Under the pieces are notes generated by a model. The model searched no databases. It was given only the letters and a program-made list of their open reading frames with translations, and was not told the origin of the DNA. The position numbers were made by a program, and so were the translations under genes. DNA of 64,000 bases from Callaeas wilsoni (Eukaryota > Chordata > Aves > Passeriformes > Callaeidae), in the NCBI GenBank assembly GCA_013398955.1, contig VWPU01004204.1, positions 1 to 64,000 of the forward strand, read 5' to 3'. Below, piece after piece: positions 28,801-40,100 of this stretch; the stretch's first letter is position 1; the number at the start of each line of letters is the position of its first letter.

Positions 28801-29467
28801 TAAACCAGCTGTAATTAACCGCAGGTAATTGTCAGGTAACGGGACACTCCGCCACCGCCTGCCTTCGGTCAGGACGGCGGCGCTTCAAAACCCGCGAACG
28901 CAAGCATCTCTCTACCAGCGGGGAGCACAGGCGGCCGCAGCCCGGGGTGCGGAGCTGGGGCAGCCCAACGCGCCCGCGGGCACGGAGCGACGCGACCGAG
29001 GCGGCTGCTGGCGGAAAGCTACTCCCACGCTGTGGGCGGCTTCTTCGGGACAGGATGATGTGTGCGCATACACTCATATAGGAAAAATGTTTTGGGGTTT
29101 TTGTCAGGTTTTTTTAAAGTTACTCTCGGGCTGGAGGCGCGGTTACTGCCGCTCCCGCCCCGCTCTCACCCCCACGGGCGGGAGGCAGCGCCTGCCCCGC
29201 AGCTCCAGCGGGTGCGGAGCTCTGCTCCGCCACCGCGCCCGGGCTCACCTCGATGAGTCGCTGCAGGGCGGGCCCCTGCAGGCAGGTGTGGTTGGCCAGC
29301 AGCTCCCAGTGGTCCTGCAGGAGGTGCTGGGCCGCCTGCACCTCGGCCGGGCGCTCCAGCGCCTGCAGCACGGCGGCGCCCAGCCCCACATAGCCCAGGT
29401 AGGCCGCCAGCAGCACCGGCACCTCCCAGCACCGCCGCCGCTGCTCCGGCTGCCCCGCCGCCACCAT
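4590..29467 (-). CDS. KCNK17: KCNK17 (TALK-2), two-pore-domain K+ channel, complete, five exons
   Basis: Joining 29467-29249, 17199-17085, 8118-7952, 6791-6623 and 4885-4590 gives 966 nt and an uninterrupted 321-residue protein. Every junction is GT-AG, with intron phases 0,1,0,1. The protein has the K2P plan. TM1 is about residues 16-38, followed by an extracellular cap with a conserved Cys62 and sequons N59-H-T and N88-T-T. Pore 1 filter T110-I-G-Y-G114 is followed by TM2 (about 126-146). TM3 carries GLLLFLLLPPLLFS. Pore 2 filter T215-I-G-F-G219 is followed by TM4 with SLWILFGMAWLALIIK. The family makes background, alkaline-activated K+ channels of the plasma membrane that work as dimers. 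K236 before TM4 sits where the pH-sensing basic residue lies in TASK-2/TALK channels. Human KCNK17 has 332 residues. KCNK17 is preferred over KCNK16 because of the TM3/TM4 wording and its position furthest from KIF6. The C-terminal tail is divergent. Confidence 0.96.
4886..6622 (-). other. KCNK17 intron 4 (1,737 bp)
   Basis: It lies between exons 5 and 4 and contains the CR1 fragment at 5396-5525. Nothing else is recognisable. Confidence 0.9.
5396..5525 (-). mobile_element. CR1 LINE fragment in KCNK17 intron 4
   Basis: Plus-strand text such as CTTCACGGCCACAAAGGAAC, GGACAGCTTGGTGCCCATCA, CTGCCAGGTCCTTTCCTGCA and GAGCTGCTTTCCAGCAGGTC matches, in reverse complement, a CR1 segment upstream of its 3' end. 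It is short and diverged, with no open frame. Confidence 0.75.
6623..6791 (-). CDS. KCNK17: KCNK17 exon 4 (TM3, second pore)
   Basis: This exon is 169 nt, acceptor ttttactag and donor gtgagt. It encodes NKASFLMKT, TM3 (GLLLFLLLPPLLFS), the second pore helix (EGWSYEEGLYYSFITLS) and filter TIGFGDYVI, ending in the first base of a glycine codon. It is one codon longer than the KCNK16 counterpart (166 nt). Confidence 0.96.
6961..7546 (+). mobile_element. Solo ERVL-type LTR (avian) in KCNK17 intron 3
   Basis: The block starts near TGTGCTGGGTTTAGCTGGGA (6966) and ends GGTTAAACCTTGACA (7546), with internal landmarks GTGCTGAAAACAGTGTTGAT, CTTTTCTGCTTCTCATCCCA and ATTAAA at 7426-7431. I recognise this as the abundant bird ERVL-like LTR. 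cccag occurs at 6956-6960 and again at 7547-7551 and may be the target duplication, which would put five bases (acatg) before the canonical TG. No internal region is present. It is antisense to KCNK17, between exons 3 and 4. Confidence 0.85.
7952..8118 (-). CDS. KCNK17: KCNK17 exon 3 (filter 1, TM2)
   Basis: This exon is 167 nt, acceptor cccctgcctag and donor gtaagc. It completes the split glycine and reads GYGNLSPST, then TM2 (RIFCIVFALFGIPLNLVLLN) and a cytoplasmic loop ending EEVFHWQ in phase 0. The loop leads to TM3 in exon 4. Confidence 0.96.
9083..9131. repeat. 21-bp direct repeat, 28-bp period
   Basis: Two identical 21-base copies (starting TTATCTTTTCACCACAAATA) at 9083-9103 and 9111-9131 are separated by seven bases. 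They lie in KCNK17 intron 2. Confidence 0.9.
15670..15693 (+). other. Potential G-quadruplex motif in KCNK17 intron 2
   Basis: Four G runs (4, 6, 5, 3) with loops of 3, 2 and 1 bases satisfy the usual G3+N1-7 rule. On transcription of KCNK17 the G-rich strand is the template strand. Confidence 0.6.
17085..17199 (-). CDS. KCNK17: KCNK17 exon 2 (cap and first pore helix)
   Basis: This exon is 115 nt, acceptor tctctttgcag and donor gtaagag. It encodes GIIQAYKSGI..., the sequon NTT, the motif GRWDYSGSFFFS and the first pore helix up to ITTI. It ends with the first base of the filter glycine codon (phase 1). Length and phase are the same as exon 2 of the neighbouring KCNK16. Confidence 0.96.
19080..19123. 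repeat. Two-copy tandem repeat with AT core
   Basis: The unit catatatatacctgctggaa (19080-19099) is followed directly by a 24-base variant with two extra AT/AC dinucleotides (19100-19123). It lies in KCNK17 intron 1. Confidence 0.85.
21017..21620 (+). mobile_element. Solo retroviral-type LTR (avian ERV) in KCNK17 intron 1
   Basis: A 604-bp element begins TGTCCTGGGT and ends CCAGCACA (TG...CA). It is flanked on both sides by the same 5-bp target duplication, catag (21012-21016 and 21621-21625). It contains a TATAAG-like box near 21296 and ATTAAA at 21564-21569, so its transcriptional sense is plus. The 3' third (AACTCCCTGACTGACAGGGT, then GTGTCAGGTTGTATCCTGAC) resembles LTRs common in bird genomes. 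No internal retroviral genes are present, so it is a solo LTR left by recombination. It is antisense to KCNK17. Confidence 0.9.
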
Positions 29468-29860
29468 CACCCCGCTGCTGCCGCCGCCAGCGCCGCCTCC
29501 GCCGCTGAAGAAGCGGCTCGGCCGGGGGCGGGAGCGGGGCCGCCCGCGGGAGGAGGGCAGCGCCGGCCCGGCAGGGCACCCGGCCCCCAGCGCCTCCCCC
29601 GGCCTGCCCCTTCCCACCCTCCGCGGCGCGGAGGGGAGCCCAGAGGCCGGCTGTGCCGGGGGAGGATGATGGTCCTCCCGCTCGTCCTGTGGCAGCGCAC
29701 CCCGCCGCCCTCGTCCTTCTCTTGCGCCGCTCCACTTCTCACCTGTCTGTCCCAAAGCGCGAGGCTGCCCCGGGGCTCCCTGCTCCGCGCCGCTTGTGCC
29801 CGAACAGGAGCCACCACGGAGTCACGTTCGCCCCTCCGAGGGATGCTACCCAGTGCCTCT
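28840..29860. promoter_or_regulatory. CpG island covering KCNK17 exon 1 (probable promoter)
   Basis: This block of about 1 kb is markedly GC-rich and CpG-dense, while the sequence on both sides is AT-rich. It contains KCNK17 exon 1 (29249-29467), so the promoter and 5' UTR of KCNK17 very likely lie in its right half, upstream on the minus strand. No TATA box was recognised. Edges are estimated by eye. Confidence 0.85.
29249..29467 (-). CDS. KCNK17: KCNK17 exon 1 (start codon, TM1, cap)
   Basis: This exon has 73 codons. The ATG at 29467-29465 is the first in-frame ATG of a frame that stays open far upstream only because the region is GC-rich. G at -3 and G at +4 make a fair Kozak context. It encodes a short cytoplasmic N-terminus, the hydrophobic TM1 (VPVLLAAYLGYVGLG) and the start of the cap (WELLANHTCLQGPAL), ending ...RLIE before the donor gtgagc. 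Codon third positions are strongly G/C, unlike the other exons, because the exon lies in the CpG island. Confidence 0.94.
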
Positions 29861-32800
29861 CCCGACAAACTCAAGTGCTTCCCTCTCCGCCTGGCACTAC
29901 TTAGAGAGCAGTCCGCTGGCACCCCGCATAAATCTGCGTTCCTCTTTCACTCAGCTGCTAAGCTAATTTAAAAGGCAGCAAACAGGTGTTTGTGATAACA
30001 ATTATTTGATAGAAACAAGTGAAAAGGTAGCCGCTTTCTCAGAGTCCTTTTATAATTTGTGGTTTTCCTGTGAAATATGGGACTACTTTCTTCATATAGG
30101 TAGTTCCTGAGACCTCTTTGATTAATTAGTTTATTGTATAAGACTGCATCCAGTGTTCTCTTTTTTTCCTCTCACTAGTAAATAAAACAATCAAATCATT
30201 TTGGGTGTATAAGAACTTTGTAATTTACCTATTTTGTTACATAATATGAGATGAAGAAAGTAAACCCAGTAAAGTTCTGCACAGTATGACTTTATACACT
30301 GTCAGAGGGTAATGTCTTCTCATGCTGCCCTGTGATTATTTTTGCCAGGGGAGTATATATACTATTACAAGTAAGGCAGCCTCCAAACGGATATTGCCCC
30401 CTGGAACTGTTCTGGTAATGTGTTAAATCATGGTTTTCTGGGATGTGCTTTAAATTGACTGGTATGAACACATAGTTTCACTGGCAAGATGCAAAAATTA
30501 ATATGCAAAGGCTATATACTCACCACATTTAAGATCAAGAAATAGATACATCTGAGCTACATTTTGACATTTTATGTGTATTTAAACCCAGATAGTTTAT
30601 ACAAAACACACTGAGTATAACTATGCTGAAACATTAAGGACTAAACATACAGAATTTAATGTTTATACAAAAGATATGTAAAACTAATTACAAGTGAGAC
30701 TCAGGGTTTTTAACTACAAGACATACTGTGAAAACACAGGATATCAGAGATGTGCTTACTAGAAGGAATTTGGAAAGAAAGAGATCAAGATTGACAACAA
30801 ATCTTTACAGAATCATATAATATTTAAATGGCTGTTTCCTTGAGTATTCTCAGAAATGTCACTTGTCTGTCAGTCTTCTATTTACATCTCCACAGAGAAA
30901 GGCTCAGATCGTTGCCAATGATACTTTGGTGTTGTCTGGAAGGACAATGTGTATATCTGAGGATGAGGAAGAGCTTGCTGAGTAGGCAGAAAGGGTAAGT
31001 TTAAGCCTGGAAGGACATTTGCTTCTTGTCCTGCCCTGGACTGCAGGTGGTAGCTGCTCAGGACAAAGTGCTACCTTTCCACATCACAGATGAACACTGC
31101 CTGGGCTATTCCTTCTACCACAGCCTGCAGAGCCACATTCAGAGGCTGCAGAAGTACTGTTTTCCATGCTTGGAGCTGAGCATGTGTGCTCTCCATTCTG
31201 GGCAGAAATATACCACTGGTAAAATGGGTTATTAGACCAACAGAGTCCCTTTCATGTGCTCCTCTGGCTCATAGCAAGTCCCTGCGATTGTGCAGTTCTT
31301 CTACATTAATTTTCTTATCTGGTCAGTTGATACTTGATGACTACATTTTTATTAGAGGAACACTACCAGAAAACACTTGGTCCATCCATGCTCAAAACCT
31401 GGGCCAATGCTCCCAGTGTGTATCTCAAAGTCACTTTTACTATAGATGTGCATGACCTTTAGGAGCTTTTCAGAACCTTGAAAAAGTGACAAAATAATCA
31501 AGAAATTTCTATCGCTTATGTAGCACAGGAGAGGGCATCAGTATCCTTCTCAGTTCTCTTCCACCATGGCCATATGCTTGATTTAAAGGTAGCTTTCTGA
31601 GTCCTCTGTTGGGCAGCTGGAAAATTGCTGCAGCTACTGTCAGCTTTAGTAAATGCAGCAGTAGCAAAAAATCCAGGAGGTAGTCTCACCATTTGCTGCT
31701 ACTTTGCAAAATCAGTATCAGATACAGGAGCAATTTTCTGGACTGCAGTAAAAACAATCCAAACTTCCTGCGGTCATATGTCAAGTAAGGATAATTTTAA
31801 GAAACACTTTGTCAGTAAGTGCTTTCTATCCCTGATAAACCTCTTTATCATTTTTTATGGCATGCACCATGGTGTAAAACAGTGGCTAGGATCACCTTTA
31901 GACTAGTGCATGTGTTGTGGCTGACTGTGGCTTGATAAGGTACAGAAGGCATGGAAAAAGGCAAGGTGAAGAAAACAGGTCAGATATAAAAGTCAGCAGA
32001 ACTTCAGTTTTTTCTTTTACATAAAGAGGCCAAAAGTGTCTGGTGGTGTTAACACAAGGCTGGTACAGAGTACAGTGATGAGATGATGTTAACAAGTACA
32101 GGTGCAAACATTGTGTCCAAAGAACAGAAAATACTGAGAGACAAAGTTTCCCATGAGATTTGCAGAGATACAAAAAGCCAGACAGGAGAGTTGGCTGCTC
32201 ACAGTGAAAGTCTACAGAGAAAGCCATTGCATAAATTAATGGGAATAGCTGAGGGCATAGAGGAAGATCAGTGCAAAAACAGAGGAGATAAAAATCTGTG
32301 AGGTAGATAGCGGTAAGACATGAGAGAAATCTTGGACGGGATAAGCATTTGAACATACATTTTGTAAATTAATTGAATAAACCATAACCAGCATTCCTTT
32401 ATGCCAGCGTTTCAGATTTGAGTAGCCACACTGCACTATGCAGGAGTCAGCAACTGGCAAAGAAAACATGCACCTTGTCGGGTGTAAGAACAAACATCTG
32501 TTGTGACCCTCCTCAGAAGTAAAAATCTAGCTCAGAAAGTATGAAGGAAAAGATTAGTGACCTACACAAGTCTCTACGTGTTTTATGGACACGTCTCCAA
32601 AATGAAATATCAAAGCAGCTGCCGAAAGGCTGACATTTGATGTTCCTATAGTCTGTCAGGCATATGCTAGCTTGGGGCTAGTCTGCATACCCAGCCATAT
32701 TTCACTCATGCTTTACATTAATGTCTGACTTGTAAATGAGTTCAAAGGGATTAAGTGATGGTTACTATGAGATATAAACCTAATGAATAAATAGCAGTGT

Positions 32801-33954
32801 GTATATAATTACAAGCATACCCATGGAACATGGTAGTGATGATGCTTGATGCTCAAGCATGGTACCCAATGAATGGATAATTGTTTTATCAAGTTTCTGG
32901 AGTTTGCTTTAATAGAGAGTATGACCACAGATCTGTATCTCAGTGCCTAGTCCCTTATTAGGTGCTTATATGTACTTCTTTGGTTTTTCAGCCCCTTTGC
33001 AGATGGCTGCTGCTGCTTTTGACTTACAATAACTGGGATAAATTCAATCTCCCTGTTTCTCATGGGTCATACAATGGGCCTGACTCAGGATCAGATTTAA
33101 TGCAAGTACCTATCATTGGCCTTATTTAGAGGTAAACGTACAGCATCAGTTCTGTACGGTGCATAATAGCTCTTCTGTGAACTGGCCCAAAGCAAATTCC
33201 AGACTCTAATAATACTTGTGATCTGGCTGGAAATAAGGATGTCTCATTGCTTTTAGATTTAAAGTGCTCTTTTCAAGTGGCTGTGAAATGAACTGCGATA
33301 AGGACCTGCTTTGAGCTGGCAGTTCACTCTGAGATGAATTGTAACAGTCCAGGCTGAGCTGGACAGACATATAATTTCGTCACAATTAAAAGAGAAGCAT
33401 TTTAGCCCAGAAAATAAAGAAATGCTATTATTTTATATGAAAGCTGTTCATTTCAGACAATATCAACTGAATCTTAATTGGATGGATGTCATTAAGCAGG
33501 TGTTCATAACTGATGATATTCCTCTGTGGTTTTGTTTGTTTTCTGATTGGAAATGAAGAAAGATTTCTGTACCTGACTTTTTCCACTTGAGATTCTTGGT
33601 GACATGACTTCTTATTGAAGCTGAGAGGCAGTCACTCTGGATTGTTTTTTTTGAAAATGAGTGACCATAAGAACTGAATCCCACTAGAGAAAGAGAAAGG
33701 ATAATAATTGATTACTTCAGGAGAAGCTGGCTTAGAATGAGAAGTGTGAAATGAATCCTGGGACAGTTGTGTAACCATGTATGCTCCTTCCCTGGGGTTT
33801 TAATTGGCTGATGCCTATACAGGGTGTGGAAATTTCCATTTTCTCCTTAGGAAACAGTCCACAACCTGTGGTTTAGTCCTTTATCCACAGAGGTTGCTTA
33901 GTGTGAGATATAGATGGAATAAGCATTTTCAAGGCTGCTTTCTTTGTACCTTGC
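29861..33954. other. Spacer between KCNK17 promoter and KCNK16 stop
   Basis: About 4 kb, AT-rich, with no gene recognised. The right end must include the KCNK16 3' UTR; a minus-strand ATTAAA at 33803-33798 is a weak poly(A) candidate. Confidence 0.6.
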
Positions 33955-34178
33955 TCAGCTAGGGATATGGATTCTAGGCTGCTCAGGTTCGTCTTCCAAT
34001 TTGGTGGTGGCTCCTTCTGCCAAGCTTAAGTCAGACTTGTGCCACTTTGGCTGAAGGAATCTTTCCATCAAGTCAGCTCCCACGTTGAAGACCAGAGCCA
34101 GCCAGGCCAAGCCAAAAACAATCCATATCGCAGTTAGGCTCCTGTACACAGGGATATAGTGCTTGTTGGGGTTCGTGC
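33955..34178 (-). CDS. KCNK16: KCNK16 exon 5 (TM4, C-terminal tail, stop)
   Basis: The acceptor is ggatttttcag. The exon encodes TNPNKHYIPVYRSL, TM4 (AIWIVFGLAWLALVFNVG) and a short acidic tail ending RIHIPS, with a TGA stop at 33957-33955. A possible weak poly(A) signal ATTAAA lies at 33803-33798, about 150 nt downstream. The tail is shorter than the basic, glycine-rich human tail as I recall it. Confidence 0.96.
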
Positions 34179-37100
34179 CTGAAAAATCCAGGAAAATTTG
34201 CATATTTATCTTGGCAGCTTTGCTCTGTTAAACATACATACTCATATACCCTCTCCACTCCTTGCAAAAGTGTATGTATTAATAAGCTTGTGTGATCTAT
34301 CAGCAGATTTTTTTTTTTCTTTTTTCATTTTTTTTGAATGCCAACTCTCAGGTTAAGGCTAGCACAGTTAGCATTAAATCCTTGAAGTTGAGGCTATATA
34401 ATAAAAATAGCCATATCTAATATTAATCAGGGATGCTCAAAGTCAATGTTCCTAGCCAACAACAAAGAAAAAAAATCTTGGAAATTAAACATTGTATCCA
34501 TATTAACCATATTTTACTCAAGATGCACACAGGGGATCTCAGATGATCTAGAAAGCTACAATTTAGTAATACAGTGATTGCTTTTTGGAGGGTGATATAC
34601 CTCACTACCTGGGATTTGCAATCACTTGGATAATATGGGGAATGTAGCCATTTTAATTAAGTGGTTATGAGAATCTTAATCCCTGGTTTAATATTTCCAC
34701 AACATGGACAAGCAGTGCAGCTGATACAGTCACAGGACAGCACTCCAGCTATTCATTTAGTCTCTGTCATTCAGATCATCATGAAACTCCACAGTGCCAG
34801 ATGCAGCATGGGATTCTTTTTTATCTCCTTTTGGGACATAGTTATGACCTCTAGGAGAGGAGAGCTATTACTTGTGAAGTAAGAAACCCTAGTGGTTTTA
34901 ACAAATAAACACATTAGACACAATCTGTTAAGATTATGTATTTGTTCAAATAAGTGTGTGGAAAAATAGCCCCTCACATGTCTCTACCATGATGTTGTCA
35001 AGCTAGAGGTCTAAAGACTATGTAATGTCACTTGGTTTGTTTTCTTTCAGAGGCACCCTGTGGTTGTCAGTAACGTTCTCCCCATTTTAAGCACTGATTG
35101 TTTAATATTTGATATGATTTGTTGTTGGGAATGGTAGGTACTTGCTAAAACAAATCACTGTTAGGATAGGGTGGTTCAAAGGATTAATACTAAAAAAGGA
35201 ATGTTATTTATAGTACACCTTTCACTCTTGATAACATTTGTACCAGCCTGGACACTGGCGCTGTTGAATGAGTGTTCAGTGGCATGTGTGAAATGAGTTG
35301 GGTGACTCTCAGGCTGGCTGTCAAGAGAAGAATGCTCATATCCTAAAATACATTAGCTCATTATTACTGGTCTGTCTGAGCTCACTCTTGATCAGATCTG
35401 TAGTGGAATGGATATCTATGGTCCCTGTATTTAGTTTTATAGTAGAGTAATGAATTTCAACAAAGCTCAATGCAGTTCATGTTCTTTTTTACCTACTACA
35501 TAGTCCCCAAATCCAATGGTGCTCAGGGTGATGAAGGTGAAGTAAAATCCTTCTCCATAGCTCCAGCCTTCTACATAACTGAAGACTAATGGTGGGAACA
35601 CCAGGAAAAGCAAGGTCCCAGTGGTCAGGAAGATGGCCACTGCCAGTGTTTGAACCACCTGAAAGGGAAGAAGAAGATGGCAGCTAAACAGCATGGAGCA
35701 GTTTTCTTGTCAAAATTGCTGGGTCTATTTTACTCTTGAATCACAAACCCACTCCACCTGGGAGGGATGGCAAAAAAATGAAGGATAAGCCAATGCTTCC
35801 ATGTTCTGCAGGTTGAGCTCACTGTTCACTCTGCACATAGATATGATACCTAACTAATGTGCTGCAACACCTAACCACAAAACAAAAAAAAATCTTAAAA
35901 TGAGGAAAAAAGGAGGATTTTTAAATAGCTTTTTGCAATGAGTTTTCAAGAATGCTCCAGTCATATTTTCAGACTTATTATGACAGCCATAGGAATGAAG
36001 TACTAATTTTAAAATTTCAATTCAAGTGGAGATGCTCTTGTAGTCAATTAGCTTTTATCTTTGAGGAAAATCATCACGTACTGCATAACTCACGAAACAA
36101 AGATTGGCAAGAACAAATTAGGGTTCTTTTCACTATGACTGCTTCCAAAGATTTATAAACTGGCTTGCAAGAGCTCAGCCAAAAATATGTTTGGATGAAA
36201 CTCAAGGGAAATCAGTTTGCCTGCTTTCATTTTTATCTTAGAAGTGCTCAGAGCAGAACTGGTTTGTGTTAGCACAGGGCAGATCTGTGCCTCTCAGGAC
36301 AAACATCTGCCTTTGGGGGGATATGTTACCGTATATGCGACTGCAGTAGATAGGTACAAAGAATGGTCAGTGGATGGGTCCTGAAGGGATTTTAGCAGTC
36401 TAGAACTGGTGATCAGGCACTCATGGGTTTCCAGGGAACACATTCTGGTGGACTTTTGACTAATGATGTGTGGGCTGATGCAAACTCATTGCAATTACTT
36501 AAAAATGACGTCAAGGGCAATTAAACCAGAGCATGATTTTCTATTAATGAGCCTATTGTGACTGGATGAAAAGCCAAACCACTGTTTATAAAGTGGAATG
36601 TCCAGATATCATGTTTCAATTTCTCTCTCTGAATTATCTCACATAAAAAATAATGCTCTGAGCTTGAGAAACTTGGCTTGAGATGACTGGGTGACTTTGA
36701 CAAGTCATTTCTATTTTATGTGTTGTGTTTCTCTAGCTGTGCAATAATACTTGCCTCATTTGCAGAGCAGCTTGAGAATTACTGATTGACATGCATATAG
36801 TTGATATATAATTCAGTTGTTCTCATTTACTTCATTCTAGTATTGTAATAGCATTTAATTGCATGATAAACTTTGCATAAAAATGTATCTCAAAATGCAC
36901 AGTTTTACTTTTTAACCTGTCTTTTAAGCATTTTCTTGTATAAACCTATAATGTTGGGAACAGTAAGTCAGGAATAACGAAGAACTGATTGCAATTAATT
37001 TCCCAGAGCATGACAAAATTGTGTTTATAATGAGATAAACCAACTTCCTTGAATAAGCTTTTCAGAGCAAACAAGCAGATACAGCTCCAAAGCTTTGACT

Positions 37101-40100
37101 GATCATAGGAGTTCTGTCAGAAATAAGATATCAACTCAGGAGTGAAAAGGGAAAAAAAAGATCACATCCCTGAGGTGCTATTAGAAATCTCAGGAAAGAT
37201 GCAGCTATACCAGCATGAAAATCCTTCTGGTGGTAGAGCTGCATGTGTTTGGGGAACAGACAGAGGTTATGCAGCTAAAGAATTTCTTGCTTATATGATC
37301 CAAGTCTAAATTTGATGGTACCTTTATAGCTTTCCCATTGCAGATAAAGAATGTAGTGACTCGAGATTTTACAAATGTAAAAGAAAAAACTTGTGCCAGA
37401 ACTCTGAAATGTTTCAACATATCTAACATATCTAATCTCCTCTTTCCCTAACTGAATGGGTCAATTCATTGAACCTTTTCTCAGAAACATGCACTAATTT
37501 TGTAATAAATTACCTTCATGTATTTTCCATTATCAGTACTTTTCTTACTAAAAAATGTTTGGACTAGTTCAATGACTCGCCAATAAACTGTAAGGAGAAG
37601 GAGTATTTGCATTTTAGGAAAAGAAAAGGAAGGAAGTGCTAAGTTGCTGGCACAAACGGGAAAGCTAATTCCAGCCAGGTCAGTAGGCCAATAAAAATAA
37701 GTTGCCTTTGCGCAGTGTTGAGCTAGACTCTGGATAGATGCTGGCATAGGCTGGAGAATAAGAGCTTGACTTGGCAATGTGTGTACAAGCACGTATTCTG
37801 CCAAGGTCACCAGGTCTATGGTTTTGCTGAGTAAGGTTTTAAAAAGGCAAATCTAGGGCCCCTCAAGCAAAAGCCTGTAGCTTTAAAGCTACCGTAGGTA
37901 AATTGAGTGTATCAAGTTTCTGATAAAGAGGGCCATGTAACTGCTGTGGTTCATACAAGGAAACCTAAGCTAGCAGCAGCAGCTATCTGAGTAAAGAACT
38001 TTAACTAGTTTTAAAATAGTGAAAACAAATGGTAAATCGACACTATACCTGGGCACGTCCTGGCTTTTGCACCCATCTTTCTAGGGTAAGCAGATGAGCA
38101 TTGAGAGCTTTCCCCAGCTGATTAAGGAAGGCCAAGTTGAGGGGCACTCCAAATAAGGCATAAAACACACAGAAGATCTGCCCTGCCACTGTGCTGGGGG
38201 ACAGGTTACCATAACCTGGAAAAAAAGAAAAAAAACATCTACATGAAAAGGCTCTACAGTCAAGCTGCAGGCATCATGGAGTGTTCGTAAGCTTGGAATC
38301 TCAACTGCATTAAGCTTCAGGAACCTGTGAATTCTGCAATTAAATCTGTCTGCAAATTGCCCTTGCTTATGATGAAGCCTTGTGCGTTCACTGCTTCTAG
38401 CTGAAAATTAAACATGGAAAATATTGCTCTTCCAGGTACTACTGTAACTTTCTATAGGTCTCTGATTTTGTGGTGAGTGCAACTCAGTGCTTCAAAGCAA
38501 CTTAAAGATGTGCTGTCCATGTACAAAATGATCTTGCATGTACCAAGTAGGCACTCAGCTTTTTTGGGAGTATGAAATACTGGATATAGAAAAATAACAA
38601 GCATAATTGAAAACCAATAGAAAACCATAACCCACAGTAGCTGATTGTCTCTTGAGTGTATTGTGTCCACCAATTACACATTTCTGGGAGGCTTTACAGG
38701 ACAGTTGGAGGAAACCCCAGTTTTTAAGGAAAGAGAGTACCTCACCTATAGTGGTGACAACAGTTCCTGCAAAAAAGAAGGAGTTGCTGAAGTCCCAGTT
38801 ACTGGGATTTGTAGAGTTTCCTTCTGGGTTGACCCCTTTTTCCCATGCTTCCATGAGGACCTGAAGCGGAAAAGGTCAAAGGAGCAAAGATGAGGAAGAA
38901 TGTCAGAAATAGAGATAAGTAAATACTGTTTTCCATCTTGAGCAAGCAGAGTGATAAACAGTGTAGATAACAGGGTAGAGTTGGACTAAAAAGAACTTCT
39001 GCTGATATGGCAAAACTTGCAAATAGAACTGGCCAAGAACTTGAACTCTTGCTACGGGAGAACAGGTCATTGAAGTACGATAGGCTCCCCAGCTAGATGA
39101 AATCTGAGGAGAAGAGGGTGGAGGATTCCCCAAAGTGATCAAACTGAGAAAAAATAAATTAAAGTTGTGCCATAAAAAATAAAGTAGTTCCTCTTCTCTC
39201 CTTCTGTAATCTAGTAATGTCATTCAAGTTTTTAATTTAGGCATGTGTAAATGTATAGTAGTGTCTGTGGGCAGGGGCATGGGGAAGACGCTCATTTCTG
39301 TTTCCTCCATGTAAGTACTAGTAAGGATGAATTACTATTTTTGGCTATGACTTCCATATAATTTTCAGTGAATATTAGGCTTCTCCTAGTCTGAAAGATT
39401 AACTAATCAAATATTCTCTGCTATTCCAGATAGCTCTTACCAGATGACCAAAACTACTGTGTGCCAAAAAATTACTGTTCCTGCATCAAGTATCCTGCCA
39501 ATTGCCTTAATGAAGATTGTGTTCTTTTGCTGTCCCCAAGGATTTCTCTGTGGGAGACTGGTTTCCTTCTGCTCAGTGGATGAGGTTTTAAGAATCCCCT
39601 TGTTTGTCACATACCTTACAAAGGCTAACTCACAGCCTTTGTAATTTTGCAAAATGCCTGAATGAATTACTTGTCCATCTCTTCTAAAGACCTTGTATGA
39701 TGCAAGACATGAATAGGAGTCAATAGCAATACCAGCTTTAGCTGGTTCCAGGAGTATGAGACCAAAGAATATACTCTTTATTAAATCAAATATTAACTAC
39801 TCCCAGAAAGATTGCTTGTCTAATGAATATACCCACTACCAAGTATCTGATTTTGGACAGGTTCTGCAATATTAGCTGATCTGTACTGGTGAACTGAGTA
39901 TCCTAAGTTTAGTAGCTAATATGATTCTTTCAGTAAAAAATCCTACAGCACTGGTCAAATTTATCAGAGGGCTGCTGGACATCATCACGTGTGACCTCAT
40001 GACTGAAGTGTCAGCAGAGCTTCTTTTCAATATGAAAAAGAACTTCACATTATCCATTAAAAGCCTTTTCTTAGAATGAGAAGAATTCAACATGTCAAAT

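Larger units (their letters stand above)
17200..29248 (-). other. KCNK17 intron 1 (12,049 bp)
   Basis: The largest intron. It carries the solo LTR at 21017-21620, the AT-core tandem repeat at 19080, A/C-rich stretches near 22590-22650 and 23960-24020, poly(A) runs near 25670 and 28190, and a small patch with more CpG than its surroundings at about 26440-26760. No exon was recognised. Confidence 0.85.

Noticed and set aside
4590..29467. Gene 1 as KCNK5 (TASK-2)
   Set aside because: TM3 and TM4 wording and protein length fit KCNK17, KCNK5 has a much longer C-terminal tail, and in human it lies farther away.
29468..29755. In-frame extension upstream of the KCNK17 ATG
   Set aside because: The frame is open, but its left end has no ATG (the apparent start is TTG) and the encoded stretch is Gly/Pro/Arg-rich. 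The ATG at 29467 is the first in frame and gives a normal K2P N-terminus.
28829..29971. 380-codon open frame on the plus strand across the CpG island
   Set aside because: It lies antisense to KCNK17 exon 1 in very GC-rich DNA where stop codons are rare. The product is low-complexity Ala/Pro/Arg-rich with no recognisable domain.
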